58,326 bases of DNA. It comes from a virus. The stretch lies in the IMG/VR virus record IMGVR_UViG_3300031509_000052, positions 1-58,326 of that record. One strand, 5' to 3'. How positions within the stretch are numbered: the first letter of the stretch is position 1; every line of letters begins with the position of its first letter. This document shows positions 40,809-49,086 of this stretch, piece after piece. The notes beneath the pieces are model-generated. The model searched no databases and was not told the origin of the DNA. It was given only the letters and a program-made list of their open reading frames with translations. Both the position numbers and the translations under genes were made by a program.

Positions 40809-41429
40809 ATGTCTGAGGCAAAAACCTGCCGCCGCTGCGGGAGCAAACTCTACAACGCCCATACGAAAGAGGCCACCGGCTACTGCCTGTACCATGGGGA
40901 GCAGTACGACCCTTTCCCGGATGCTTTGGAGGAGACGAAACCCAAGCCGCAGAAATGCACCCTGACGCAGCTTGCAGCGTACATGGGGACGACAACGGAG
41001 CGGCTGGCGGTAGTGGTTGATGAATTGGGCCTCCCAAGACGCCGCGGGTACGTGTACAACAGCAGGCAGGTGGCGCAGATCGTCGAAGCGATGAAGCGGC
41101 CGAAGACGGTCTCGGTCCACACGTGGGCCACGCGGCACGGGATATCGGTTGTGGTGGCGAAGACCATTGCGCGGGAGCTGGGCGTCCCGTGGTGGCGGAT
41201 GACCGAGGCGGACACGTTGAAGATGCACGAGGCGCTCGTGGACCCCGGCGAAATGCGGCGGTACACGTTTGATGAGGCCGCCGCTTTGTGTAGAATGACG
41301 GTGCGGCAGATCAAACCGATCGTCGCCAAGATCCGCGGGAGGAACAGCGAGGCATGGCTGACGAAGGAGGAAATGGCGGCCCTTACCCGGTACGTTCAGC
41401 AATCGTCGACGGTGTACCGGCAGACCTGA
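40809..41429 (+). CDS. Zinc-ribbon and HTH regulatory protein
   Basis: A 206-residue protein with GGAGTAAAG before the ATG. The N-terminus has a zinc motif (CRRCGSKL ... GYCLYHG). Three HTH-like stretches follow (LTQLAAYMGTTTERLAVVVD, SVHTWATRHGISVVVAKTIA, TFDEAAALCRMTVRQIKPIV), similar to tandem MerR-like units. It heads the rightward block that includes fibre genes and is likely a transcription regulator. Confidence 0.6.
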   Translation: MSEAKTCRRCGSKLYNAHTKEATGYCLYHGEQYDPFPDALEETKPKPQKCTLTQLAAYMGTTTERLAVVVDELGLPRRRGYVYNSRQVAQIVEAMKRPKTVSVHTWATRHGISVVVAKTIARELGVPWWRMTEADTLKMHEALVDPGEMRRYTFDEAAALCRMTVRQIKPIVAKIRGRNSEAWLTKEEMAALTRYVQQSSTVYRQT

Positions 41430-41683
41430 TCCTGGATATCATGTCAGGGACAAACACCCCGGTCGAGATCAAGGACCTCAGCGCCGACCAGAAGAAGATC
41501 CCCACCGACCCCGACGCGCTGCACCACTGCCCGCTGTGCGATGAGTTCTTCACGTGGGTGATCTTCAAGGCGCACGTGCGGCAGTGCGTACTGGCCCGCA
41601 CAGATATCGCCAAGCGGCATTTCCCTGTTGCAAAACGGGATGCTATCATCGAGGCAAAGCCCGCGGATGCCAGCGGGCGCTAG
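41354..41683 (+). CDS. Small zinc-finger protein
   Basis: A 109-residue protein from ATG 41354, or 80 residues from ATG 41441 (just after the regulator gene ends; both have weak ribosome binding sites). The core CPLCDEFFTWVIFKAHVRQC is a C-x2-C...H-x3-C finger. The rest is polar. It may bind DNA or RNA. The longer form overlaps the regulator by 76 nt. Confidence 0.5.
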   Translation: MADEGGNGGPYPVRSAIVDGVPADLILDIMSGTNTPVEIKDLSADQKKIPTDPDALHHCPLCDEFFTWVIFKAHVRQCVLARTDIAKRHFPVAKRDAIIEAKPADASGR

Positions 41684-41698
41684 CGAGGAGATCACAAC

Positions 41699-42142
41699 AT
41701 GGCTGTTACTGCCTACTGGTACACGCGGGCGCTCATCGCGCTGTTCAACGGTGCTGTCAACGTGACGAACGACGACATCCGTATGACGCTCCACACGGCT
41801 TCGTACACCCCGAACCAGAACACCCACGACTTCGTGGATGACCTGACCAACGAGGTGGCGAACGGCAACGGCTATACGACCGGCGGGATTACCGTCACCG
41901 GCAAGGCGGTCAGCCAGTCGTCCAACATCGTGTCGTTCACCCACAACAACGTCCAGTGGACCACGAGCGGCGCGGGGTTCACGGCACGGTACGCGGTGAC
42001 GTCGGACCGGACTCCTTCGGGGGCCTCGTCGCAGCCGCTCCTCTGGTATGTGGACTTCGGGCAGAACGAATCGGCCTCCGGCGGCGGCACGTTCACGGTC
42101 CAGACGAACTCGAACGGCGCGGCCCGGATCACGGCTTCCTAG
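41699..42142 (+). CDS. Phage structural protein, decoration-like
   Basis: A 147-residue protein. Its pattern is familiar from many phages: a short helix (YTRALIALFNGAV), DDIRMTLHTASYTPNQNTHDF, DDLTNEVANGNGYTTGGITV, and a closing beta domain with LLWYVDFGQNESASGGGTFT. Those proteins are structural and often sit on the capsid or tail; the exact role here is unknown. GAGGAG lies before the ATG. A TTCG-loop terminator follows. Confidence 0.6.
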   Translation: MAVTAYWYTRALIALFNGAVNVTNDDIRMTLHTASYTPNQNTHDFVDDLTNEVANGNGYTTGGITVTGKAVSQSSNIVSFTHNNVQWTTSGAGFTARYAVTSDRTPSGASSQPLLWYVDFGQNESASGGGTFTVQTNSNGAARITAS

Positions 42143-42170
42143 TAGGAAGAGGCTTGAGCAAGGAATACGG

Positions 42171-42194
42171 CAGGCCCGCTTCGGCGGGCCTGTT
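42171..42194 (+). terminator. UUCG-tetraloop terminator
   Basis: CAGGCCCGC (42171-42179), loop TTCG, GCGGGCCTG (42184-42192), then TT. A stable 9-bp stem with a UUCG loop, 28 nt after the structural gene. Only a two-T tract follows. Confidence 0.7.
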
Positions 42195-42227
42195 GTACTA
42201 TGTGGAGAGGAGAAGAAGTCTCTCAGG

Positions 42228-42614
42228 ATGGGGAGAAAAGCACGTACCATGGCAGCAGCAGGAAACGGGAAGCTTACGCTGAAGCAACTCAAGCTCGGTG
42301 CAGGTGGCGCAGGCGGCGCGGGCGGCGGGCTTGCGCCTGCGGCTCCGCAGTTCAAGTACTGGCCGTACGTCGGGCCGGAGAACCGGGTGCCGACGAAGGG
42401 GACGGGACATCTCCACTGGGGGATTACGGCGTTCTACTCGATGGACGAGGACGGCGGGATGCGGGATGCGGTCACCATCGAGGTCGAGGCGGATAACGAG
42501 GAGCAGGCGGTGAGCCGCGCTATGGAGATCATAACCCGCGAGAACTACCGGGTGAGCTGGGTGCGGGAAGGCTGCACTGCGGACCCGGTGCTGAAGGGGA
42601 AGGGTGATGAATAA
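42228..42614 (+). CDS. Unknown protein with glycine-rich N-terminus
   Basis: A 128-residue protein from ATG 42228 (alternative ATG 42249). A glycine/alanine linker near the start (GAGGAGGAGGGLAP) precedes an alpha/beta domain (FKYWPYVGPENRVP, HLHWGITAFYSMDEDG, NEEQAVSRAMEIITRENYRV). The KYW...FYS pattern resembles the 38677 protein. Function unknown. Confidence 0.45.
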   Translation: MGRKARTMAAAGNGKLTLKQLKLGAGGAGGAGGGLAPAAPQFKYWPYVGPENRVPTKGTGHLHWGITAFYSMDEDGGMRDAVTIEVEADNEEQAVSRAMEIITRENYRVSWVREGCTADPVLKGKGDE

Positions 42615-42840
42615 GGAAGCGATCGAGCAGCTTATCATGGACCTCGACCAGAAGATCTCGGAGATGGTCAGGCAGCGTGATCATCTCCGCGCGGTTGTGA
42701 CGCTTGCGGATCAATTGGACGCGGCGACTGCGGATCGGCTTGTGGCGGGGATCATTGGGGTAATGAGGGAAAAGGCGGCAGAGGTTGATGCTACGGCCGG
42801 AGCTGCGCTCCTGACCGGCGGCAGGGTGGAAAACAAGTAA
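42607..42840 (+). CDS. Small helical protein
   Basis: A 77-residue protein with GGGAAGGG upstream of ATG 42607. It is a predicted coiled coil (EQLIMDLDQKISEMVRQRDH) followed by more helix. It sits just before the giant fibre gene and may be an assembly helper, but this is only positional. Confidence 0.5.
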   Translation: MNKEAIEQLIMDLDQKISEMVRQRDHLRAVVTLADQLDAATADRLVAGIIGVMREKAAEVDATAGAALLTGGRVENK

Positions 42841-42859
42841 GAAGGCGGGAGCGTAAGGC

Positions 42860-45800
42860 GTGCCTACTCCGATTGGCGTCATCACGATGTTCGTGGGCAC
42901 ACATAGCGGTGTGCCTTCCGGGTGGGTGCGCGAGACGTCGCTGGACGGTCGCTTTCCTTATGGGGCGTCGTCCGGTATTGGGGCACCGGAAGGCTCCTCG
43001 ACTCACTCGCACGACTTTGGTTCACACACGCACACTAATGTTTCGCACTATCACACAGTTGGTGTCACCGGCCAGGACGGAACGATTTACGCTACAGCGA
43101 GCGGTAACCCAGTTCAGGCAGTCCCGGGCTCTTTAGTGGCATCTGTTGCGAGCGTTGCAACGACACTGAATAACGTTTCTGGTAGTACGTCCTCGGAGAC
43201 GCATACTCCACCGTATAGAACAGTTATTTTCATTCGTAACACATCGCAGAATGACTTAACCACAAGCGAGGCTCGTTGGTTCGCCGTTAGCGGCGGGACT
43301 CACGATACCAATTTCAACGATGTTTTCCCAATGGGCGCGCCCGCGGGCAGCAACGCTGGCGCAACTGGAGGCAGCGCGACACACACGCATACGGCGACGA
43401 CAACACACACTACTACCAGCCATACGCACAGTGGAACGGCTTCTGTGTTCATACCCGGGGTATCTACTAACACGGCCAGCGGCTCGTCCTACTTCCTGCA
43501 ACCGTTTGACCATAACCACACAGGAACTATTTCAACAAGTGCCTCAACTCACGGAGTTGTTTGCTCCGGTTCGTCGGAATCGGTTAACCACGAACCGCCG
43601 TTTTACACGCTACGTGTAGTTTCACTTACAGGTGAGCCGCCGATAGGAACTATTGGAATTTGGCTTAGTAGTCTTTCTTCGATCCCAATTGGGTGGAAAC
43701 TTTGTGACGGTACATCAGGTACACCGAACCTCGTTGGCCGGTTCGTAAAAGGTTCTCCGACAGCCGGTTCTACAGGGGGAAGCGCTTCGCACACACATTC
43801 AAACATAAGTCTTTCACTAACATCTAGTAGCGAAAATAACACACATGGTATTGGTTTTAGTTTGACACACAACGCTGACGGTCAAACTGTATTAGGGGCT
43901 ACGGGTTCGGGCGTTCTGGCGGAAACGTTCAGCACCTCATTTAGCTTTGGCGGGTCGGCTACAACGGTTTATGCCAGCGGTGACGCCGCTTCTGTGAGCG
44001 TCCTCAGCGCTTGGAATATCCCGTTGTCTATCCAATCTGCTTTCATTCAAAAAACCGCCAACAACACACCGCCGACGGTTAGCGGCGTCACTGTCACCTA
44101 CGCCTCCGGCCGCACCCGCACCGGCCCAAACACCACATGGGGCGTTACGTTCACCCCGTCCGACTCCGAACAAACCGGCGCGAATGCCCTCCGGTACCGT
44201 ATCACAACCAGCGGCACCATAGGCGGCGGCGGGACAGTCATCGCCTCGGGCAACTGCACGAGCGGCTCGCAGGTCAGCCTCACCGGCCTCTCCCACACAA
44301 GCCTGAGCGAAGGCAACAACACGCTCTACGTCCACATCTTCGACGGCGGGCTCTGGAGCAACCCGGTCTCGTTTACTGTCAGCCGCGACTCTGTCATCAG
44401 CGCGCCGACGGGGCTGAGCGTCTCCCCCGACCCGACATACACCCAGGACTACTCGGTGACGTTCAACGCGCCTGACACCACCTCCACGAACGCTAACGAA
44501 ATGCGCTGGGAGATCAGGACCGCGGCGAACGGCGGCGGGACGCTGATTGCGTTCGGCAACTTCACCCAAGGGAACGGCCGCTCGACGGGAACTGTCACCG
44601 ACTCCCTGCTTGCCCACGGGGAGAATACCCGGTACCTGAGGATCTATGACGGCGCGTGGAATGCGGCGGAGACGTCGTTTACCGTCAACGCGGTCTTCAA
44701 CACAACGATAAACAGCGAGACCGCAAACGCCACAGCCGACGCGCCTGCGCCCTCGCTGGCCATCTCCGCCGTCCCGCAGGGCGTGCAGGCGGATGCTGCC
44801 GCAACCGCGCCCGCCCCGAACCTTGCGATCGCCGCGGTTGTAAGCTCCGCCGCAGCACTCAGCAACACCGCTGCGCTCGAGGCGAACGTCGCGATTGCAA
44901 AGCTCATCGCCTCCATAAACGCGGCCGCCGCCGCAGAGGCGCCTTCGCCGAACCTCTCCATCTCCGCGGTCGTGGCCGGGCTTTACTCGCAGGCCTCAGC
45001 CGAGGGTATCCCCGGAGCGGTTGGGCGCGGCGTTTACAGTGCGGCGGCTGAGGCGGCGGCGGAGGCTCTGCCGGCTTCTGTTGAAGCGAGTGTCATTGTC
45101 GCGGGGGAGGCGGCGGAGGCTTCGGCGGAGGCCCTGCCGGCAGCGGTCTCGGGCTCGGCGAGCGTAAGCGGCGAGGCGGCGGCGGCCACGGCGGATGGGC
45201 TGAGCCCGGTCATTGCGGCATCGAGTATCATCAGCGGCCAGCCTGCGGAAGCCGCCGCAGAGGCGCTGCCCGCGGCTGTTGCCGGCCAGCACGCAGTAAG
45301 CGTTGCCGCCGAGAGCGCCGCTGCTTCCGCAGAGGCTCTCCCCGCCGGGACCCAAGTAACGTACACGGCGCAGCCGCCCGCCGCGGAGGCTTCGGCGGAG
45401 GCGCTGCCTGCGAGCGTCGGCAGCTCGAAGATCGTCACTGCGGCGGCTGCGGATTCCGCTGCAGAAGCCCTGAGCCCGGTGATCGAAGCGCAGGTCATCA
45501 GGGCGATTGCGGCTTCGGCGGCGGAGGCGGCGGCGGAAGCGGGAGCGGCCGCGGTCGGCCGGGGCGTTTACACGCAGCCCGCGGATGCGGCTGCGGAGGC
45601 TATCGGCGGGGAGATCGGCCGCGGGGTATACGGCGCTTCGGCGGAGGCGGCTGCGGATGCGCTGGCCGCGGCTGTGGGGCGGGGCATTGCGGCAGACAGT
45701 GCGGCCGCGCAGGCCGCAGCCGAAGTCCCGGGGATCGGCAGGAGCGTCGTTGCGGATACTGCCGAAGCGGCGGCTGATGCGCCGGCTCCGCAGCTCGGCA

Positions 45801-47005
45801 TCAACGCCGAGCCTGCGGAGGCGACGGCCGCGGCGCTTGTACCGGGTATTGGGAAGGCGCTTATCAGCGCCGTTGCGGAGGCGGCCGCTGAGGCGTACGG
45901 CGTCGGGGTCGGCCGCGGGGTTTACGCAGAGAGCGCCGAGGCATCGGCTGACGCAGGCGAGAGCGGCATCGGGAAGAGCCTGATCAGCGCGGCGGCCGAG
46001 GCTGCGGCTGATGCGCTCGGCGGCGCTGTGGGGATCGGCGTTTACAGTGCGGCAGCCGAGGCTGCGGCGGAAGCCGGGGCTGCGGCGGTCATCACCGAAG
46101 CCGTCGTGCACGGCGAGAGTGCGGAGGCTGCTGCTGAAGCCTCTGCGCCCGGCGTCGGCGGAAGCGTGGTGGTGGAAGGCGCGGCGGCGGCCGCGAACGC
46201 GGAAGCAGGCATTCCCGGCATCGCGCGGGTGCAGGCCGCCCCGACTGCCGAAGCCGCGGCCGATGCCCAGCCCGCAGCGGCGGTCGTCGTCACCTACGCC
46301 GCCCAGCCGCCGGCGGCAGAAGCGTCGGCCGAGGCGCTGCCCGCTGCAGTCTCGTATGCGGCGCTGCTCAGCGGTGGGACCGCAGAGGCGGCAGCGGCTG
46401 CAGGAGAGGCGGCTGCTATTGTTGCGCGGGATGTCCCCGGCGAGACGGCGGAAGCGGCGGCCGATGCGTACAGCAATGGGGCGGCTATCGGCCGGGACAT
46501 CAGCGCTGAAACCGCGGAAGCCGCCGCGGAGGCGCTCCCGGCCGCGGTGCTGGTCTACCGCACGATCAGCTCCGTCCCGGCCGAGGCGTTCGCGGATGCA
46601 CTCGCTGAACTCGTGGCAATCGGCGCTGTGGTGCCCGGCGACGACGCCGAGGCTTCGGCGGATGCGCTCCCGGCCACCACCGCGCAGAACGCCCAGATCA
46701 GCGGAACCGCTGCGGACGCAACCGCAGAAGCCCTGGCCGCGGCGGTGCTGGTTGCGAGGGTCATCGCCGCCGCAACCGCAGAGGCCGCAGCGGACGCGAG
46801 CGGCGAGCAGGCGCTCACAGAGGCGATTATCGCCAGCGCCGCGGCTGCGGCTGTTGCAGCCGCTCTCGTGCCGGGAATAACCGCAACAAACCCGCTGATG
46901 ATTGCCGCGGTGGCGTCGCTCATCACCAAGGTCTACGGGAACGCGTCGCTTGTACAGGAGCTCCGCGCCACGGCATCACTGGTGCAGCGGATCGATCAGA
47001 CGTAG
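42860..47005 (+). CDS. Giant tail fibre with collar domains and alanine-rich repeats
   Basis: A 1381-residue GTG-start protein. Residues ~1-400 have phage tail-collar like units: PIGVITMFVG...PSGWVRE, His-rich HTH/HSH clusters, and a second PIGTIGIWLSSLSSIPIGWK with GRFVKG and SHTHSN. Residues ~400-610 form two immunoglobulin/fibronectin-like domains (TPPTVSGVTV..., APTGLSVSPDP...). Residues ~615-1350 are about 30 repeats of roughly 22 residues around AEAxAEALPAAV. A short unique tail ends it. Collar domains attach fibres to tails; the repeat part probably forms a long stalk. The first 1.2 kb is poorer in G+C than the rest. Confidence 0.8.
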   Translation: MPTPIGVITMFVGTHSGVPSGWVRETSLDGRFPYGASSGIGAPEGSSTHSHDFGSHTHTNVSHYHTVGVTGQDGTIYATASGNPVQAVPGSLVASVASVATTLNNVSGSTSSETHTPPYRTVIFIRNTSQNDLTTSEARWFAVSGGTHDTNFNDVFPMGAPAGSNAGATGGSATHTHTATTTHTTTSHTHSGTASVFIPGVSTNTASGSSYFLQPFDHNHTGTISTSASTHGVVCSGSSESVNHEPPFYTLRVVSLTGEPPIGTIGIWLSSLSSIPIGWKLCDGTSGTPNLVGRFVKGSPTAGSTGGSASHTHSNISLSLTSSSENNTHGIGFSLTHNADGQTVLGATGSGVLAETFSTSFSFGGSATTVYASGDAASVSVLSAWNIPLSIQSAFIQKTANNTPPTVSGVTVTYASGRTRTGPNTTWGVTFTPSDSEQTGANALRYRITTSGTIGGGGTVIASGNCTSGSQVSLTGLSHTSLSEGNNTLYVHIFDGGLWSNPVSFTVSRDSVISAPTGLSVSPDPTYTQDYSVTFNAPDTTSTNANEMRWEIRTAANGGGTLIAFGNFTQGNGRSTGTVTDSLLAHGENTRYLRIYDGAWNAAETSFTVNAVFNTTINSETANATADAPAPSLAISAVPQGVQADAAATAPAPNLAIAAVVSSAAALSNTAALEANVAIAKLIASINAAAAAEAPSPNLSISAVVAGLYSQASAEGIPGAVGRGVYSAAAEAAAEALPASVEASVIVAGEAAEASAEALPAAVSGSASVSGEAAAATADGLSPVIAASSIISGQPAEAAAEALPAAVAGQHAVSVAAESAAASAEALPAGTQVTYTAQPPAAEASAEALPASVGSSKIVTAAAADSAAEALSPVIEAQVIRAIAASAAEAAAEAGAAAVGRGVYTQPADAAAEAIGGEIGRGVYGASAEAAADALAAAVGRGIAADSAAAQAAAEVPGIGRSVVADTAEAAADAPAPQLGINAEPAEATAAALVPGIGKALISAVAEAAAEAYGVGVGRGVYAESAEASADAGESGIGKSLISAAAEAAADALGGAVGIGVYSAAAEAAAEAGAAAVITEAVVHGESAEAAAEASAPGVGGSVVVEGAAAAANAEAGIPGIARVQAAPTAEAAADAQPAAAVVVTYAAQPPAAEASAEALPAAVSYAALLSGGTAEAAAAAGEAAAIVARDVPGETAEAAADAYSNGAAIGRDISAETAEAAAEALPAAVLVYRTISSVPAEAFADALAELVAIGAVVPGDDAEASADALPATTAQNAQISGTAADATAEALAAAVLVARVIAAATAEAAADASGEQALTEAIIASAAAAAVAAALVPGITATNPLMIAAVASLITKVYGNASLVQELRATASLVQRIDQT
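44698..46900 (+). repeat. About 30 alanine-rich 21-22 residue repeats
   Basis: Units follow AEA(A/S)AEALPAAV followed by 8-10 residues rich in V, I, S, G. Examples lie near 45040, 45110, 45240, 45380, 46310 and 46515. DNA copies differ in third positions, so the array is old or diversifying. The period and composition suit a helical or beta-solenoid rod. Confidence 0.75.
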
Positions 47006-47017
47006 GATAGAGGAGAC

Positions 47018-47407
47018 ATGCCGCCGGTAACGAAAGATGTCCGCAGGTACGACTTCCCCGAGACCGACCCCATCGTCCCGGGCGAAGGGAAGATCCTCAG
47101 GTTCACTGTCCGGGAGAGGACGGGACCCAATACGTGGGTGAACGCGTCCAGCTTCGCCCAGTACGCGAACACGACGTTTTTCCTGATGGACAAAGCCGCA
47201 GATGCCGGGACCACGGACGCTGAGCGGAAGGCGAAGTCCGTTTTCTGGGCGAGCGCGACACCGGGGACGCCGCCGTACATGGATGTGATCCTCTCCCCGG
47301 CACAGACCGCGCTTGTGCGCACTGGAGCACGCTGGTATGAGCTCTGGACTGATTACGACGGTGTGCCGACGCGTCTTGCATACGGCCACATCAGTTTTGT
47401 TGATTAG
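47018..47407 (+). CDS. Fibre-associated beta-barrel protein
   Basis: A 129-residue protein, GAGGAG before the ATG. Its N-terminal part (DVRRYDFPETDPIVPGEGKI LRFTVRER) and later YMDVILSPAQTALVRTGARW look like small phage proteins that follow fibre genes and carry a beta-sandwich similar to BppU-type N-domains. Function inferred from position only. Overlaps the protease gene by 71 nt. Confidence 0.45.
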   Translation: MPPVTKDVRRYDFPETDPIVPGEGKILRFTVRERTGPNTWVNASSFAQYANTTFFLMDKAADAGTTDAERKAKSVFWASATPGTPPYMDVILSPAQTALVRTGARWYELWTDYDGVPTRLAYGHISFVD

Positions 47408-47930
47408 CACCGCGGCCGTTTACAGCGGAGCAGACGGGACAAAGGAAGGGCCGCAAACCGCCAGGGCGTATACAATAGCCGGCTGGAAGTACGACCACCT
47501 CGATATCACGTACAACGACCCGCGGCTCAGGGATGCGCTGCTCATCTGGGTGGAGATGTCCGCGCTGCGGGACGGCGGGCTGAGGGAAGAGGGCGCGGAC
47601 ATCAGGCTTGTCACGATCACCCCGTGGCCATATCCGTGGTTGTGGGGGATGGCCGCGCCGATCCACGGCGAGGACGGGATTGTCGAGTACTGCTGGGTGG
47701 CGATCAACCCCATCTTCGGGGATCAGCTCCCGCTCGGTATTCTGGCCCACGAGATTGGCCACTGCCTTGGGCTGGAGCACACAACGGTGCCTGATCAGTT
47801 GATGAGCGAGTTCTGCTGCGGTTTACCAGGGGACGATGACCGCGCGGGAATCCAGGCTATCTACGGGCCGCCCGCCCCGCTCAGCGGTTACAAACACAAA
47901 AAGATAGTCCCGCTGGTGGCGCGGGACTAG
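47337..47930 (+). CDS. Secreted metzincin (matrixin-like) zinc metalloprotease
   Basis: A 197-residue protein. HEIGHCLGLEH is a perfect HExxHxxGxxH metzincin zinc site; LM in TTVPDQLMSEF supplies a Met-turn. The N-terminus (MSSGLITTVCRRVLHTATSVLLIST) is basic then hydrophobic, like a signal peptide. Start ATG 47337 has GGAG about 10 nt upstream. A secreted protease next to fibre genes may work on host surface proteins or process virion parts. Its stop shares a CTAG palindrome with the opposite gene. Confidence 0.75.
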   Translation: MSSGLITTVCRRVLHTATSVLLISTAAVYSGADGTKEGPQTARAYTIAGWKYDHLDITYNDPRLRDALLIWVEMSALRDGGLREEGADIRLVTITPWPYPWLWGMAAPIHGEDGIVEYCWVAINPIFGDQLPLGILAHEIGHCLGLEHTTVPDQLMSEFCCGLPGDDDRAGIQAIYGPPAPLSGYKHKKIVPLVARD

Positions 47931-48160
47931 TCGAGTTTCGTTGCTTTGAGCACGCGTTTCCCCGCAGGGAGACGCTGGACGGTTAGCTGGTAGCCAAGGC
48001 GGCGGGCATAGGTGTACGCCGTCCGGTCAACCGGCGCATCGATCACTACACCTTGTTCGGCTTCGGCAACCTGCGCGAAGAACTCCTCCCAGTAGGCTTT
48101 GCGTTCTCCGCGGCGGGCTGCGATCGGCTTGCCATCCCTGGCGGGGTCGTATGGTCGCAT
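47927..48160 (-). CDS. Small unknown protein, last gene of the accessory operon
   Basis: A 77-residue protein from ATG 48160 with AGGAG 8 nt upstream. It is basic with a short helix (RRGERKAYWEEFFAQVAEAE) and a pattern VDRTAYTYARRLGYQLTVQR that recurs in small phage proteins of unknown function. It has its own promoter (48207-48235) flanked by inverted repeats. Confidence 0.55.
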   Translation of the reverse strand: MRPYDPARDGKPIAARRGERKAYWEEFFAQVAEAEQGVVIDAPVDRTAYTYARRLGYQLTVQRLPAGKRVLKATKLD

Positions 48161-48175
48161 TATGATTCTCCTGAA

Positions 48176-48222
48176 GTGCACGCTGCAGGACCCGGTATTG
48201 ACACGAATCCTACAGCGTGCAC
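48176..48222. repeat. Inverted repeat GTGCACGCTG / CAGCGTGCAC around a -10 box
   Basis: Arms at 48176-48185 and 48213-48222, 27 bp apart, flank the -10 box (48207-48212) and the start region of the leftward promoter. This is a typical operator layout, or an RNA hairpin in the leader. Confidence 0.5.
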
Positions 48223-48235
48223 AACAGGCCGTCAA
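48207..48235 (-). promoter_or_regulatory. Promoter of the 77-residue protein gene
   Basis: TTGACG (48230-48235), 17 bp, TAGGAT (48207-48212) on the minus strand. The -35 touches the stop of the upstream gene (48236). Confidence 0.55.
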
Positions 48236-48898
48236 CTATGCGGGAAGGTCGCCGCCGACCTGCCCGCGCACCCCGTAGTACTCGCAGAGCACATCGAGGA
48301 GCGCTTCCGGGTCGATGTGGACCACCTCGCGAATATCGCATGGCAGGTTCATCGAGCGCGCACAGTAGGTCGGCATCGCCGGCAGCGACGTCGACACGTG
48401 AGCGACGCGCGGCGGAACCCAGATGTACTCGAGCCGCGCCGCCGAGGCCCTCCAGCCGTACTCGCCTTCGAGGACGACGCCCCACGCGCGCACGGCAGCG
48501 AGGACCTCGAGGCTGCAGTACATGTACCCGCTGAGGCTCTCTGAGAGGCGGTCGAACGGTGCGGCATCCGCCACCAAGTAGCGGTCTGCCTTGAGCTTGG
48601 CGACCGTCTTGTACCCCCACACACCGCAGGTGTGCTCGCCGTACTTCAAATGGTCGATGCACATCTGCCGCGTGTCGGAGGATTGGTTCTTGCGCTTGAC
48701 GACGTAGCCGTTGCGCAGTGCGGTGAGGGCATCGTCGTAGCGCGCCTTTTCACCGCCGCAGCGGCCGATCAGGTCCCGGCCCTCCCACTCGTTGCCGTAC
48801 GCGCCGGTCAGGACGACCTTATCTGCGTAGACGGTGGGATGAAAGACGCGGTACATGATGATCTGCTCGCTGCTCTGGACAACCGGGAGGAGCGGCAT
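48236..48898 (-). CDS. Unknown accessory protein
   Basis: A 220-residue protein with AGGAGGAGG before the ATG. It has an alpha/beta look with scattered cysteines (MCIDHLKYGEHTCGVWGYKT, YCARSMNLPCDIREVV) and an acidic C-terminal helix (PEALLDVLCEYYGV). No family recognised. First of the leftward accessory genes that has no RNA element in front. Confidence 0.5.
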   Translation of the reverse strand: MPLLPVVQSSEQIIMYRVFHPTVYADKVVLTGAYGNEWEGRDLIGRCGGEKARYDDALTALRNGYVVKRKNQSSDTRQMCIDHLKYGEHTCGVWGYKTVAKLKADRYLVADAAPFDRLSESLSGYMYCSLEVLAAVRAWGVVLEGEYGWRASAARLEYIWVPPRVAHVSTSLPAMPTYCARSMNLPCDIREVVHIDPEALLDVLCEYYGVRGQVGGDLPA

Positions 48899-48918
48899 GG
48901 TACTGATCCTCCTCCTCC

Positions 48919-49077
48919 CTAGTTCCGGCCGCGCCGGACAGGAACGGGAACAAGCTCCCGTTCCTCATCCGGCACAACCGCGGGCTCCGGTGCTGGAGCA
49001 GGCGCGGGAGTGATCACCGGAGCCTCGACGGGCTTCGGGACCACGACGACGCGCAGCGGCCTGCCGATATCGCCCAT
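48919..49077 (-). CDS. Small proline-rich protein
   Basis: A 52-residue protein. It starts MGDIGRPLRVVVVPKP and continues with alternating Pro-Ala/Glu (TPAPAPAPEPAVVPDEERE), ending in arginines. Short 'MGxIGxPxRxxxVxPxxxP' proteins with proline-rich tails occur in many phages; their function is unknown. A weak GGAGG lies about 15 nt upstream. Confidence 0.5.
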   Translation of the reverse strand: MGDIGRPLRVVVVPKPVEAPVITPAPAPAPEPAVVPDEERELVPVPVRRGRN

Positions 49078-49086
49078 GGCTTTTCT

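Noticed and set aside
42196-42201. TACTAT as a promoter -10 after the UUCG terminator
   Set aside because: No usable -35; the bases upstream form the terminator stem.
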